NCBI RefSeq assembly: GCF_012273515.2
Contig: NZ_CP050975.2
Coordinates: forward strand, 4,960,001-5,024,000
Source of the DNA: Streptomyces sp. RPA4-2
Lineage (GTDB): Bacteria > Actinomycetota > Actinomycetes > Streptomycetales > Streptomycetaceae
Direction of reading: 5' to 3'
Length of the DNA: 64,000 bases
The position numbers and the translations under genes are program-made. The notes below the pieces were generated by a model, which was not told the origin of the DNA, did not search any database, and saw nothing but the letters and a program-made list of their open reading frames with translations. The number at the start of each line of letters is the position of its first letter. Position 1 is the stretch's first letter. Shown piece by piece: positions 38,446-47,372 of this stretch.

Positions 38446-39867
38446 ATGCCCGACGCGACACCCCCGCAGCGGAGCCGCTGGAGTGCGGCTCGTCCCCGTG
38501 TCCCCGTACGGGAGGTCCTCGCCGACCTCGCGTCGACGGCGGCCGCGCCCCTGCCGCCGCTGTCCCGGCCCCGATGGCTGCGACGGCTGCCGCACTTCCT
38601 GGTGGGCCTGGTCGCCCTCCTGATCACCTTTACCAGCGCGGACACCTTCACCACCGAATACCGGCTCGGCTTCCCGCTGGGCAACCTGTTCGGAATCGCG
38701 CAGGGCGTGGCCGTCGTCCTCGCCCTGTGGCGGCCGGTGCCGGCCTGGTGGCTGTCCCTGGGCGGCACCGTCCTCGGCGCCATGGCGGCGAGGAACCTCA
38801 TGGTGGCGGGCGGCGGCTTCCCGGGCCCCGACTGGCCGTGGGGCTCGGCGGCGATCACCGCGCAGGCCTTCGTGCTCTTCCTCCTCGCGCTGCGGCTGCC
38901 CACCCGAGTGGCCGTCGGCGCGCTGTCCCTGACCGCTCTGGTGACGTACTTCCTGCAGGGCGTCGTCGGTGGAGCGGCCTACCGCTCCACGGGCCTGCCG
39001 GCGCTCGTCGTCTTCGCCGCCGTGCTCCTCCTCGGCATCGCCCTGCGAGGCCGCCGCGAGGCCCGTACCCAGCTCGTCGAACAGGCCTCGCTGACCGAGG
39101 AGGAGCGTGCCCGGCGCACCCTCCTGGAGGAGCGCAGCCGGATCGCCCGCGAACTGCACGACGTGGTCGCCCACCACATGTCGGTGATCTCCATTCAGGC
39201 CCAGGTCGCTCCACACCTGGTCGAGAACCCGTCCGAGGAGCTGAAGGAGAACCTCGCGGGCATCCGGCAGAACGCCCTGGAGGCACTGATCGAGCTGCGC
39301 CGTGTCCTCGGTGTGCTGCGCTCGGAGAACCCCGAGGACCCGTACGGCCTCGGAGCCGGCACCGGCGCCGCCCCCGACTCCCCGCAGCCCACGCTCGACC
39401 GCCTCGACGCGCTCGTCGCCAACACCCGCGCGGCCGGTCTGGAGGTGACGACGGAGATCTCCGGCGAGCGGCTTCCCCTGGCGCCCGGCGTCGAGCTGTC
39501 GGCCTACCGGATCATCCAGGAGGCGCTGAGCAACGCACTGCGGCACGCGCCCGGTTCGACGGTCCGCGTCGAGCTGTGTCACTTCCCGAGGGGCCTCCAG
39601 GTGCGGATCATCAACTCGCGACCCGAGCGCCCGGCCGCGCCGTCCCCGGGCGCGGGGCACGGTCTGCTCGGCATGCGGGAGCGGGCCGCGATGTTGGGCG
39701 GCACCCTGGTGACCGCCGAGACGTCGCACGGCGGCTTCGTGGTGGCCGCCTTCCTGCCCCGCAACGGCGTCGCCCTGACCGACGACGCCTCCCCCGACCA
39801 CCCGTCCCCCGACCACCCGTCCCCCGACGTCGACACATCGGGCCGCACAGGAGACAAGAGCCGATGA
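38446..39867 (+). CDS. NarL-type sensor histidine kinase (first of two)
   Basis: A 473-residue sensor kinase. Five to six membrane helices cover about residues 50-200, without a large extracellular domain, so the signal is probably sensed in or near the membrane. The HisKA_3 box RIARELHDVVAHHMSVI puts the phosphorylated His at residue 238. The ATP-binding domain has EALSNALRHAPGS and GHGLLGMRERA. The C-terminus has a Pro/His/Asp tandem repeat (DHPSP three times). ATG 38446 follows AAGGAG. Its stop overlaps the response-regulator ATG (ATGA). The second kinase at 40701 is a close paralogue. Confidence 0.92.
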   Translation: MPDATPPQRSRWSAARPRVPVREVLADLASTAAAPLPPLSRPRWLRRLPHFLVGLVALLITFTSADTFTTEYRLGFPLGNLFGIAQGVAVVLALWRPVPAWWLSLGGTVLGAMAARNLMVAGGGFPGPDWPWGSAAITAQAFVLFLLALRLPTRVAVGALSLTALVTYFLQGVVGGAAYRSTGLPALVVFAAVLLLGIALRGRREARTQLVEQASLTEEERARRTLLEERSRIARELHDVVAHHMSVISIQAQVAPHLVENPSEELKENLAGIRQNALEALIELRRVLGVLRSENPEDPYGLGAGTGAAPDSPQPTLDRLDALVANTRAAGLEVTTEISGERLPLAPGVELSAYRIIQEALSNALRHAPGSTVRVELCHFPRGLQVRIINSRPERPAAPSPGAGHGLLGMRERAAMLGGTLVTAETSHGGFVVAAFLPRNGVALTDDASPDHPSPDHPSPDVDTSGRTGDKSR

Positions 39868-40538
39868 CGAGCAGCACCATCCGTGTACTGATCGCCGACG
39901 ACCAGCAGATGGTCCGCCAGGGCTTCACCGTGCTGCTCAACACCCAGCCCGACATCGAGGTGGTCGGCCAGGCGGTGGACGGCCTGGACGCGATCGCCAA
40001 GGTCGCCGAACTCGCCCCGGACGTCGTGCTGATGGACATCCGCATGCCCGAGCTCGGTGGAATCGACGCGACCCGGCGCATCACCGCCGAGACACCCCTG
40101 ATCAGGGTGCTGGTGCTCACCACCTTCGACCTCGACGAGTACGTGTACGAGGCGCTGCGGGCCGGTGCCTCCGGGTTCCTGCTCAAGGACGCGTCCGCCG
40201 ACCAGCTCGCCGAGGCGGTACGGGTGGTGGCGGCGGGCGACGCGCTGATCGCGCCCGGGATCACCCGCCGTCTCATCGCCGAGTTCTCCCGTCTGGGTTC
40301 CGTACCCCGTACCCCGTTCAAGCAGCGCGTGGGCGAGCTGACGGAGCGCGAGACGGAGGTCCTCGCCCTCATCGCGCAGGGCCTGTCGAACGCGGAGATC
40401 GCCGAGCGCCTCGTCGTCGCCGAACAGACAGTGAAGACCCACGTGGGCCGCATCCTGGTGAAGCTGGGGCTGCGGGACCGCACCCAGGCCGCTGTCTTCG
40501 CCTACGAGTCGGGACTGGTACGCCCTTCCGGCTACTGA
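39864..40538 (+). CDS. NarL/LuxR-type response regulator (first of two)
   Basis: A 224-residue response regulator. The receiver domain has the acidic pair DD at 12-13, the phospho-acceptor Asp at 58 in VVLMDIRMPE, and Thr/Lys in VLTTFD and LLKDAS. A LuxR helix-turn-helix is at the C-terminus (about residues 155-215, LTERETEVLALIAQGLSNAEIAERL). It overlaps its kinase by four bases. A partial repeat element begins directly at the stop codon. Target genes are unknown; a shared motif (35916 and 40609) is a candidate binding site. Confidence 0.95.
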   Translation: MTSSTIRVLIADDQQMVRQGFTVLLNTQPDIEVVGQAVDGLDAIAKVAELAPDVVLMDIRMPELGGIDATRRITAETPLIRVLVLTTFDLDEYVYEALRAGASGFLLKDASADQLAEAVRVVAAGDALIAPGITRRLIAEFSRLGSVPRTPFKQRVGELTERETEVLALIAQGLSNAEIAERLVVAEQTVKTHVGRILVKLGLRDRTQAAVFAYESGLVRPSGY

Positions 40539-40581
40539 GTGCCGGGCGTCGCGAGGCAGACGGGACTTTCGCAATACGCCC
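40539..40581. repeat. Partial copy of the 33926-34103 palindromic element
   Basis: GTGCCGGGCGTCGCGAGGCAGACGG... through CGCAATACGCCC matches the right end of the larger element with two differences. Only this end is present, starting exactly after the response-regulator stop. It is a truncated copy. Confidence 0.7.
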
Positions 40582-40608
40582 GGGGCGGGCCCGGCAGCCG
40601 CCGCCCCC

Positions 40609-40634
40609 TCGGGTCTACCCCGTAGTACCTGAGA
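40609..40634 (+). promoter_or_regulatory. Shared motif TACCCCGTAGTACCTGAGA, copy 2
   Basis: Almost the same sequence as at 35916-35942, here 67 bp before the second histidine kinase gene. Two copies in front of two paralogous signalling units suggest common or cross regulation. Confidence 0.5.
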
Positions 40635-40700
40635 CGGATCCGGCAGGACCCTTCTCACAGGTGACGACGGTGACCCGGCGGGCGGCCTACCGTTTCGAAC

Positions 40701-42041
40701 GTGACCGACACGACCCAGACGCAGATGACGCCGCCGGGCGGGGCCAAGCCACGCAGCCCGGAGTTCCGGCTCACCGCGGACGCCCTGCGCGGACTGCGGC
40801 AGGAGCTGTTCCACGATGCCTTCGCCTACCGTCCGCTCCCGCGCATGCGGGTGAACGGCCCGATCACCCGACGTCTCCCCGAGGGCGTCCGGGAGTATGC
40901 GGCCTGGACCCCGCACGCCGTCACCGCGCTGTGCGGACTGTTCGCCATGTTCCTCGCGAGCACCACGAACAACGGCTCCGGCACCCTGAGCCTGGTGCCC
41001 GGCTTCCTCGCACTGCTCCCGGTCCTGCTGACGCTCGTCCGGCCGGTCGGTGCCTTCTGGTTCTCCCTGGCGGCGACACCGTTCGCGGCCGTGTTCAGCG
41101 ACCGCTGGAGCGACTGGCCCTGGCCGCCGGGCGCCTTCGTCGCCCACCTGGTGGTGCTGACGGTCGTGGCGCTGCGGACGCGGCCGCGCACCGCGGCCTG
41201 GATGTGGGTGCTGACCGCGCTGTACGGGATGGCGGCCGAGACCGTCTTCGGCGCCGGGCACTACGCGACCAACTCGGTGCCCCTGCTGTTCCTCTCCGCG
41301 CTCTCCCTGCTGGTCGTCACCGTCCTGCACATACGCCGCGCGGCGGAGCGGGAGGTGACCGCCCAGCTGTCCGTGACGGCGCACGAGCGCTCCAAGCGCA
41401 CCTTGCTGGAGGAGCGCACGACGATCGCGCGGGAGCTGCACGACGTGGTGGCCCACCACATGTCGGTGGTCGCCATTCAGGCGGAGGCCGCACCGTACCG
41501 GGTGGAGAACCCGCCGCCCGAGCTGGAGCAGGCCTTCGTCACGATCCGGGAGAACGCGGTGGCGGCGCTCACCGAGCTGCGCCGCGTCCTCGGTGTCGTA
41601 CGGGCCGAGGACTACGAGGCCCCGGACGCCCCGCAGCCCACCCTCGCCGACCTCGAGGCGCTGCTCGCCAATGTGCGGGACGCGGGCCTGAGCGTGGAGA
41701 AGGTGGTCACGGGTGCGGTGCGTGAACTCCCGCAGGGCGTCGAGCTGTCGGCGTACCGCATCGTCCAGGAGGCGCTGAGCAACGCGCTGCGGCACGCGCC
41801 CGGTGCCACGGCCCGCGTCGAGATCGGCTACGTCCTCGGCGGGCTCGGCCTGCGGATAGTCAACGGCCCCGCGCCGGCCACGAACCTGGTGAAGTCCACG
41901 CACGGCGCGGGCCACGGCATCACCGGCATGCGGGAGCGGGTCACGATGCTGGACGGGGAGATGACGACGGGCGAGACGGACGACGGCGGATACGAGGTGA
42001 CGGTGTTCCTGCCGGTGCCCGTGGCGGAGGAGTCCGGATGA
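40701..42041 (+). CDS. NarL-type sensor histidine kinase (second of two)
   Basis: A 446-residue paralogue of the kinase at 38446. Membrane helices lie in about residues 68-210, the HisKA_3 box TIARELHDVVAHHMSVV has His at 247, and ATP-binding motifs EALSNALRHAPGA and GHGITGMRERV follow. The input region differs most between the two, which suggests different signals. GTG 40701 starts the frame. Its stop overlaps the next response regulator by four bases (ATGA). Confidence 0.92.
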   Translation: MTDTTQTQMTPPGGAKPRSPEFRLTADALRGLRQELFHDAFAYRPLPRMRVNGPITRRLPEGVREYAAWTPHAVTALCGLFAMFLASTTNNGSGTLSLVPGFLALLPVLLTLVRPVGAFWFSLAATPFAAVFSDRWSDWPWPPGAFVAHLVVLTVVALRTRPRTAAWMWVLTALYGMAAETVFGAGHYATNSVPLLFLSALSLLVVTVLHIRRAAEREVTAQLSVTAHERSKRTLLEERTTIARELHDVVAHHMSVVAIQAEAAPYRVENPPPELEQAFVTIRENAVAALTELRRVLGVVRAEDYEAPDAPQPTLADLEALLANVRDAGLSVEKVVTGAVRELPQGVELSAYRIVQEALSNALRHAPGATARVEIGYVLGGLGLRIVNGPAPATNLVKSTHGAGHGITGMRERVTMLDGEMTTGETDDGGYEVTVFLPVPVAEESG

Positions 42042-42712
42042 CGGGCGACATCATCCGCGTGCTGATCGCCGACGACCAGGTGATGGTCCGCGAGGGGTTC
42101 TCGGTGCTGCTCGGCGCGATGCCGGACATCGAGGTGGTCGGCGAGGCGGTCAACGGGCGGGAGGCGGTCGAGCGGGTCCGCGAACTCGGACCGGACGTCG
42201 TTCTGATGGACATCCGCATGCCGGAGCTGAACGGCATCGAGGCGACCCGGGAGATCGTCGCCGCGGACAGCACCGCGAAGGTGCTGGTGCTCACCACCTT
42301 CGACCTCGACGAGTACGTGTATCAGGCGCTGCGCGCGGGGGCCTCCGGCTTTCTGCTCAAGGACGCCTCCGCGCGGCAGCTCGCCGACGGGGTACGGGTG
42401 GTCGCGGCGGGCGAGGCGCTGCTCGCGCCCTCGGTCACCAAGCGGCTGATCACCGAGTTCTCCAAGCTCGCCGAAGCCCCACGGCTGTCGGCCACCGCAC
42501 AGGCTGCCTACGGCGACCTGACCGAGCGGGAGACGGAGGTGCTGGTCCTGATCGCGCAGGGTCTGTCGAACGCGGAGATCGCCTCGCGGTTGTTCGTGGC
42601 GGAGTCCACGATCAAGACCCATGTGAGCCGCATCCTGGTGAAGCTGGGGCTGCGGGACCGCACCCAGGCGGCGGTCTTCGCCTACGAGGCGCGGCTGATC
42701 ACGCCCAGGTGA
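42038..42712 (+). CDS. NarL/LuxR-type response regulator (second of two)
   Basis: A 224-residue regulator with phospho-acceptor Asp 58 (VVLMDIRMPEL) and a C-terminal LuxR helix-turn-helix (LTERETEVLVLIAQGLSNAE). It shares the stretch LVLTTFDLDEYVY and LLKDASA with the first regulator, and both are 224 residues long, so the pair arose by duplication of the kinase-regulator unit. The recognition helices (EQTVKTHVGRI and ESTIKTHVSRI) are nearly the same, so the two may bind overlapping sites. Confidence 0.95.
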   Translation: MTGDIIRVLIADDQVMVREGFSVLLGAMPDIEVVGEAVNGREAVERVRELGPDVVLMDIRMPELNGIEATREIVAADSTAKVLVLTTFDLDEYVYQALRAGASGFLLKDASARQLADGVRVVAAGEALLAPSVTKRLITEFSKLAEAPRLSATAQAAYGDLTERETEVLVLIAQGLSNAEIASRLFVAESTIKTHVSRILVKLGLRDRTQAAVFAYEARLITPR

Positions 42713-42817
42713 CCCCGCCCGGTCCCGGCGGGGGAGGCGGCACGGGGCGGGCGGCACGGGGGCCGTCCGCCGGGACGCCCCTGTTCAGAGGGGGGTGCGG
42801 CGGGCTAGCGTCCGGTC

Positions 42818-44038
42818 ATGGCAGCTTTGGAGACCCCCGGGACCTTCGACCCCTGGGACCCGGCGTTCGTGGCGGACCCGTACCCCGCGTACGCGGAACT
42901 GCGTGCGCGCGGCCGGGTCCACCACTACGAGCCGACCGACCAGTGGCTGGTCCCGCACCACGCGGACGTGTCGGCGCTGCTGCGGGACCGGCGCCTGGGC
43001 CGGACGTACCAGCACCGCTTCACGCACGAGGACTTCGGGCGGACGGCGCCCCCGCCCGAGCACGAGCCGTTCCACGTGCTCAACGACCACGGAATGCTGG
43101 ACCTGGAGCCGCCGGACCACACCAGGATCCGCCGGCTGGTCTCCAAGGCGTTCACCCCGCGCACCGTCGAGCGGCTGGGACCGTATGTGCGGCGGCTGGC
43201 GGGCGAGCTGGTCGCCGGTCTGGTCGCGGCCGGCGGCGGCGATCTGCTCACCGATGTCGCCGAGCCGCTCCCGGTCGCCGTGATCGCCGAGATGCTGGGC
43301 ATCCCGGAGTCCGACCGGGCGCCGCTGCGGCCGTGGTCGGCGGACATCTGCGGGATGTACGAGCTGAACCCCTCGCGGGAGACGGCGGCCAGGGCGGTAC
43401 GGGCGTCGGTCGAGTTCACGGAGTATCTGCGGGAACTGATCGAGGCCCGCCGCAAGGAACCGGGCGACGACCTGATCTCGGGGCTCATCGCCGCGCACGA
43501 CGAGGGCGACCGGCTCACCGAGCAGGAGATGATCTCCACCTGCGTGCTGCTGCTGAACGCGGGGCACGAGGCGACGGTCAACGCCACGGTGAACGGCTGG
43601 TGGACGCTGTTCCGCCACCCCGGCCGGCTGGCCGAGCTGCGTGCCGACCGCTCGCTGGTCCCCACGGCGGTGGAGGAACTGATGCGCTACGACACCCCGT
43701 TGCAGATGTTCGAGCGGTGGGTGCTGGACGACATCGAGATCGACGGTACGACGATCCCGCGCGGTGCGGAGATCGCCCTGCTCTTCGGCTCCGCCAACCA
43801 CGACCCGGCGGTCTTCACCCGCCCCGACGAACTGGACCTCTCGCGCACCGACAACCCGCACATCTCCTTCAGCGCGGGCATCCACTACTGCATCGGCGCG
43901 CCGCTGGCCCGGATCGAACTGGCGGCGTCGCTGGGCGCGTTGCTTGAACTGGCGCCGACGCTGCGTCTCGCGGCGGAGCCGGAACGCAAGCCGAACTTCG
44001 TGATCCGGGGACTCGAGGGACTCAGCGTGGCCCTCTGA
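42818..44038 (+). CDS. Cytochrome P450 (CYP107-like)
   Basis: A 406-residue soluble P450. The I-helix has AGHEAT near residues 248-253 with the conserved Thr; the K-helix ExxR is EELMRY; the haem loop FSAGIHYCIGAPLARIE places the haem-binding Cys at 358. The overall pattern fits bacterial CYP107-type enzymes that hydroxylate secondary metabolites or xenobiotics. No ferredoxin or reductase gene and no biosynthetic cluster is adjacent, so it relies on partners elsewhere and its substrate is unknown. Confidence 0.92.
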   Translation: MAALETPGTFDPWDPAFVADPYPAYAELRARGRVHHYEPTDQWLVPHHADVSALLRDRRLGRTYQHRFTHEDFGRTAPPPEHEPFHVLNDHGMLDLEPPDHTRIRRLVSKAFTPRTVERLGPYVRRLAGELVAGLVAAGGGDLLTDVAEPLPVAVIAEMLGIPESDRAPLRPWSADICGMYELNPSRETAARAVRASVEFTEYLRELIEARRKEPGDDLISGLIAAHDEGDRLTEQEMISTCVLLLNAGHEATVNATVNGWWTLFRHPGRLAELRADRSLVPTAVEELMRYDTPLQMFERWVLDDIEIDGTTIPRGAEIALLFGSANHDPAVFTRPDELDLSRTDNPHISFSAGIHYCIGAPLARIELAASLGALLELAPTLRLAAEPERKPNFVIRGLEGLSVAL

Positions 44039-44188
44039 TCCGCCGGCCGAGCGCCCACCGGCATGGACGCGGCGGGGCGGTCCGGGGTTCCCGGCGCCGC
44101 CCCACCGGCGTCCGTGCCCGCGTCGTCGGGGACCACGGGTGTCCGCGGACGTCGGCGGATGTCCGCGGGGGACCGAGGGTGTCCGGTG

Positions 44189-45820
44189 TCAGGTGCTCAG
44201 GTCCCGCCGACGCAGCGCCGTCAGACCGGCGCCGGTCAGGCCCGCCGCGATGACGGTCAGGACCAGCACCGGTGTCCAGGTCATCTCCCCGCCCGGCAGC
44301 TTGGGGAGGTGGCCGTAGGGGGAGAGGTCCATGAGCACCTGGGGGACGTCCAGAGCGGGCCCGATCCAGCCCAGCAGGAGGACGAGGCCCGCCGCGCCCC
44401 AGGCGCCGGGTGCCGACCGGGGGAAGACCCCGTACAGGAGGACCGCCAGGCCGCCCACCGTCCAGACCGCCGGGATCTGGAGGAGGCAGGCGCCGAGGAC
44501 GGGCCCCGGCTCGTGGCCGTAGCCCAGCCCGAGACCGGCCCCGCCAAGGAGCATGATCAGGACCGCTCCGCCGAAGGCGATGACCAGGTGCCCGCCGGCC
44601 CAGCGCAGCCGTCCCACCGCGTTCGCGAGGATCGGTTCGGCCCGCTGGGAGGTCTCCTCGCCGTGCAGCCGCAGCACGGAGGAGACGATGTACAGCGCGG
44701 CCACCATCCCGAGCATGCCGGTCATCGCGGCGAGGAACGCGTCCGTGATCCCGGACTGCCCGCCCATCCGCTCGATGATCTCGCGGGTCCTGGCGTTGTC
44801 GCCGACCAGGTCGGACGCGCCCTGGGTGATCCCGCCGAACGCGGCCCCGGCGGCGAGGAAGCCGAGGCTCCAGCCGAGCACACCGCCGCGCTGCAGCCGC
44901 CAGGCCAGCGCCCAGGCCGTGCCGAGCCGCCCCGAGGCCGGACCCGGCCGCGTCGGCAGGAAGCTCATGCCGACATCGCGCCGCCCGGCGAGCGCGTAGG
45001 CGAGTGCGCCCTGAAGGGCGACGGCCACGGCGAACAGGAGCAGCACCCACCACCGCTCGTCCGCGAACGGCCGCTCGTTCTCCAGCCAGCCCAGCGGCGA
45101 CACCCAGGTCAGCGGGGACGAACCGTCGGTCGCGGCGGAGTCACCGGCCGCCCGCAGGACGAACGCCGTGCCCAGCACGCCGCCCGTCAGCCCCTTCGCC
45201 AGCCGCGCGCTCTGCGTGAACTGGGCGACGATCGCCGCAGCCGTGGCGAAGACCATGCCGACGCCCCCGACGCCGAGTCCGAGCGCCAGGGCGCCCGGGG
45301 CGCCCTGGCCGGCCAGTCCGCCCGCGATGAGCACGGCGAGCGCGCCGTTCGCGACCAGGGCGGCCAGCAGCGCCGCGGTCAGCGGGGCACGCCGTCCCAC
45401 CATCGCCGACGAGAGGAGTTCCTGGCGTCCGCTCTCCTCCTCGTCACGGGTGTGCCGGACGACGACGAGCAGGCTCATGATCCCGGCGAACAGACCGGCG
45501 TAACCGCCCACGCGCCAGGCGGTGAGGCCGCCGAGGGAATCACTGAACACCGGCCCGTAGGTGGCGCGCAGCGAGCTGTTGGTGAGCATCTGCCGTGCCA
45601 GGCCGGCGCGTTCGGCCGCGGTGCCGTACACCGTCTTCAGCGTGTTCGGCAGCGAGAGGACCATCAGCGCGATCACACCGGTCCACAGGGGTGTCAGCAC
45701 GCGGTCGCGGCGCAGCGCGAACCTCAGGAGGGTGCCGGTTCCGGCCAGTTGGCGGGTGCCGCCGGTCCGTACCGCGAAGACCGCGCCCGCAGTGGTGTTC
45801 CCGGTGTCCGTGGCGGTCAT
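44189..45820 (-). CDS. ABC transporter permease, two-fold repeat type
   Basis: A 543-residue membrane protein with about twelve helices in two similar halves ([20 protein letters not shown] in the first, [20 protein letters not shown] in the second), the layout of ABC-2-type exporters whose permease halves are fused. It ends in the basic [13 protein letters not shown] 45820 overlaps the ATPase stop by four bases (ATGA). With the ATPase at 45817-46734 it forms an exporter for an unknown substrate, possibly an antibiotic or lipid. Confidence 0.87.
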   Translation of the reverse strand: MTATDTGNTTAGAVFAVRTGGTRQLAGTGTLLRFALRRDRVLTPLWTGVIALMVLSLPNTLKTVYGTAAERAGLARQMLTNSSLRATYGPVFSDSLGGLTAWRVGGYAGLFAGIMSLLVVVRHTRDEEESGRQELLSSAMVGRRAPLTAALLAALVANGALAVLIAGGLAGQGAPGALALGLGVGGVGMVFATAAAIVAQFTQSARLAKGLTGGVLGTAFVLRAAGDSAATDGSSPLTWVSPLGWLENERPFADERWWVLLLFAVAVALQGALAYALAGRRDVGMSFLPTRPGPASGRLGTAWALAWRLQRGGVLGWSLGFLAAGAAFGGITQGASDLVGDNARTREIIERMGGQSGITDAFLAAMTGMLGMVAALYIVSSVLRLHGEETSQRAEPILANAVGRLRWAGGHLVIAFGGAVLIMLLGGAGLGLGYGHEPGPVLGACLLQIPAVWTVGGLAVLLYGVFPRSAPGAWGAAGLVLLLGWIGPALDVPQVLMDLSPYGHLPKLPGGEMTWTPVLVLTVIAAGLTGAGLTALRRRDLST

Positions 45821-46734
45821 CGCGCCATCGCCTCCGCGGGCGCGTCCTCCTGGTAGTGCCGCAGGAACAGCGCTTCCAGGGTCGGCGGGGTGGCGGCCAG
45901 GGACCGTACGCCGGAGTCGGTGAGCGAGCGCAGTACGGCGTTCAGCTTGTCCGTGTCGACCTGGAGCCGCACCCGGGTCCCCTGTACGTCGACGTCGTGC
46001 ACCCCGGGCAGCGAGGCCAGGGAGCCCGGCGGGCCCGCGAGTTCGGCGGTGACGCTGGTACGGGTGAGGTGGCGCAGTTCGGCGAGTGTGCCGCTCTCGA
46101 CGGTGCGGCCCTTGCGGATGATGCTGACCCGGTCGCAGAGCTCCTCCACCTCGCTGAGGATGTGACTGGACAGCAGGATCGTGCGGCCCCGGTCGCGCTC
46201 CTCCTCGACGCAAGTCTGGAAGACCTCCTCCATCAGCGGATCGAGGCCGGAGGTGGGCTCGTCGAGGATCAGCAGGTCGACGTCCGAGGCGAAGGCGGCG
46301 ACGAGGGCGACCTTCTGGCGGTTGCCCTTCGAGTAGGTGCGGCCCTTCTTGGTGGGGTCGAGCTCGAACCGCTCGATCAGCTCCCCGCGCCGTCCCGGGT
46401 CGAGGCCGCCGCGCAGCCGTCCGTACAGGTCGATGACCTCGCCGCCGGACAGGTTCCGCCACAGCGTCACGTCACCGGGGACGTAGGCGATCCGGCGGTG
46501 CAGTTCCACCGCGTCCTTCCAGGGGTCCCCGCCCAGCAGCCGTACCGTCCCCGCGTCGGCCCGCAGCAGGCCGAGCAGGACGCGGATGGTGGTGGACTTC
46601 CCGGAGCCGTTCGGGCCGAGGAAGCCGTGCACCTCGCCGGCCTCGACGTGCAGGTCGAGACCGTCCAGTGCGTGCGTCCTGCCGAACGACTTGTGCAGTC
46701 CGGATACCTCCAGGGCGAGGTGTGCCTTCGTCAT
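45817..46734 (-). CDS. ABC transporter ATP-binding protein
   Basis: A 305-residue ATPase with Walker [11 protein letters not shown] (near residues 36-45), Q-loop, signature [10 protein letters not shown] and Walker [15 protein letters not shown], then an H-loop Ser/His in [12 protein letters not shown]-terminal domain of about 90 residues follows, as in DrrA/CcmA-type drug exporters. It is the first gene of the leftward pair. An imperfect 16-bp palindrome lies 21 bp upstream, towards the divergent MarR-type gene. Confidence 0.94.
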   Translation of the reverse strand: MTKAHLALEVSGLHKSFGRTHALDGLDLHVEAGEVHGFLGPNGSGKSTTIRVLLGLLRADAGTVRLLGGDPWKDAVELHRRIAYVPGDVTLWRNLSGGEVIDLYGRLRGGLDPGRRGELIERFELDPTKKGRTYSKGNRQKVALVAAFASDVDLLILDEPTSGLDPLMEEVFQTCVEEERDRGRTILLSSHILSEVEELCDRVSIIRKGRTVESGTLAELRHLTRTSVTAELAGPPGSLASLPGVHDVDVQGTRVRLQVDTDKLNAVLRSLTDSGVRSLAATPPTLEALFLRHYQEDAPAEAMAR

Positions 46735-46754
46735 GGTTCAGAACGTACGCTTCT

Positions 46755-46770
46755 TTCAGAAATTTGTGAA
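46755..46770. promoter_or_regulatory. TTCAGAAATTTGTGAA operator candidate
   Basis: A 16-bp near-palindrome with one mismatched pair (G/G) in an unusually AT-rich 40-bp stretch between the ABC genes and the divergent regulator gene. It is 21 bp before the ATPase start. The adjacent MarR/GbsR-type protein is the obvious candidate to bind it (inference). Confidence 0.55.
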
Positions 46771-46837
46771 GTTAAGGAAACGTATGAACTCCGGATAGAC
46801 TCGGCGGTGACGCGTGAGCAGGGGAGATGATCGACAG

Positions 46838-47341
46838 ATGGAGCGACCGAGTGCGGCGGAGCGGGACCCGGAGGTGGTCTCGCAGTTCGTCGAGGGCTTC
46901 GCGGCGCAGCTCGTCGAGGCCGGGATGCAGCGGATGCCCGCCCGGGTCTTCGCGGCCCTGCTCGCCTCCGACTCCGGTGCCATGACCGCCGCCGAACTCG
47001 GCGAGCGGCTCCAGGTCAGTCCGGCCGCCGTCTCCGGCGCGGTGCGCTATCTCGCGCAGCAGCACATGGTCTCGCGCGAGCGGGACCCCGGCTCCCGGCG
47101 CGAGCGGTACCGCGTGCACAGCGACCAGTGGTACGAGGCGCTGACCAGCCGTGACGCCGTGCTCAAGCGCTGGGAGACGGCTCTGCGCGCGGGCGTCGAG
47201 AGCCTCGGTTCCACGACCCCCGCCGGACGCCGGCTCGCCGAGACCCTTGCCTTCTTCGAGTTCATCGACGGCGAGATCGCCGGGATGATGGAGCGCTGGC
47301 GCACCCACCGGGAGAAGCTGTTCGGCGACGGCGGCCACTGA
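46838..47341 (+). CDS. MarR/GbsR-family regulator of the divergent ABC exporter
   Basis: A 167-residue winged-helix regulator: RMPARVFAALLASDSGAMTA and LGERLQVSPAAVSGAVRYLA form the helix-turn-helix at about residues 30-75, RERDPGSRRERYRVH is the wing, and the C-terminal helices (LAFFEFIDGEIAGMMERW) should form the dimer interface. ATG 46838 follows GGGGAG at 12 bases; a GTG at 46814 is also possible. Its divergent place next to the ABC genes and the palindrome between them point to local control of the exporter. Confidence 0.87.
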   Translation: MERPSAAERDPEVVSQFVEGFAAQLVEAGMQRMPARVFAALLASDSGAMTAAELGERLQVSPAAVSGAVRYLAQQHMVSRERDPGSRRERYRVHSDQWYEALTSRDAVLKRWETALRAGVESLGSTTPAGRRLAETLAFFEFIDGEIAGMMERWRTHREKLFGDGGH

Positions 47342-47372
47342 CGACACGCGGCCGGGCTTCACCCCGGGAGGG

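Noticed and set aside
42818..44038. A secondary-metabolite cluster around the P450
   Set aside because: Neighbours are a two-component system and an ABC exporter; no core biosynthetic enzyme is present in the window.
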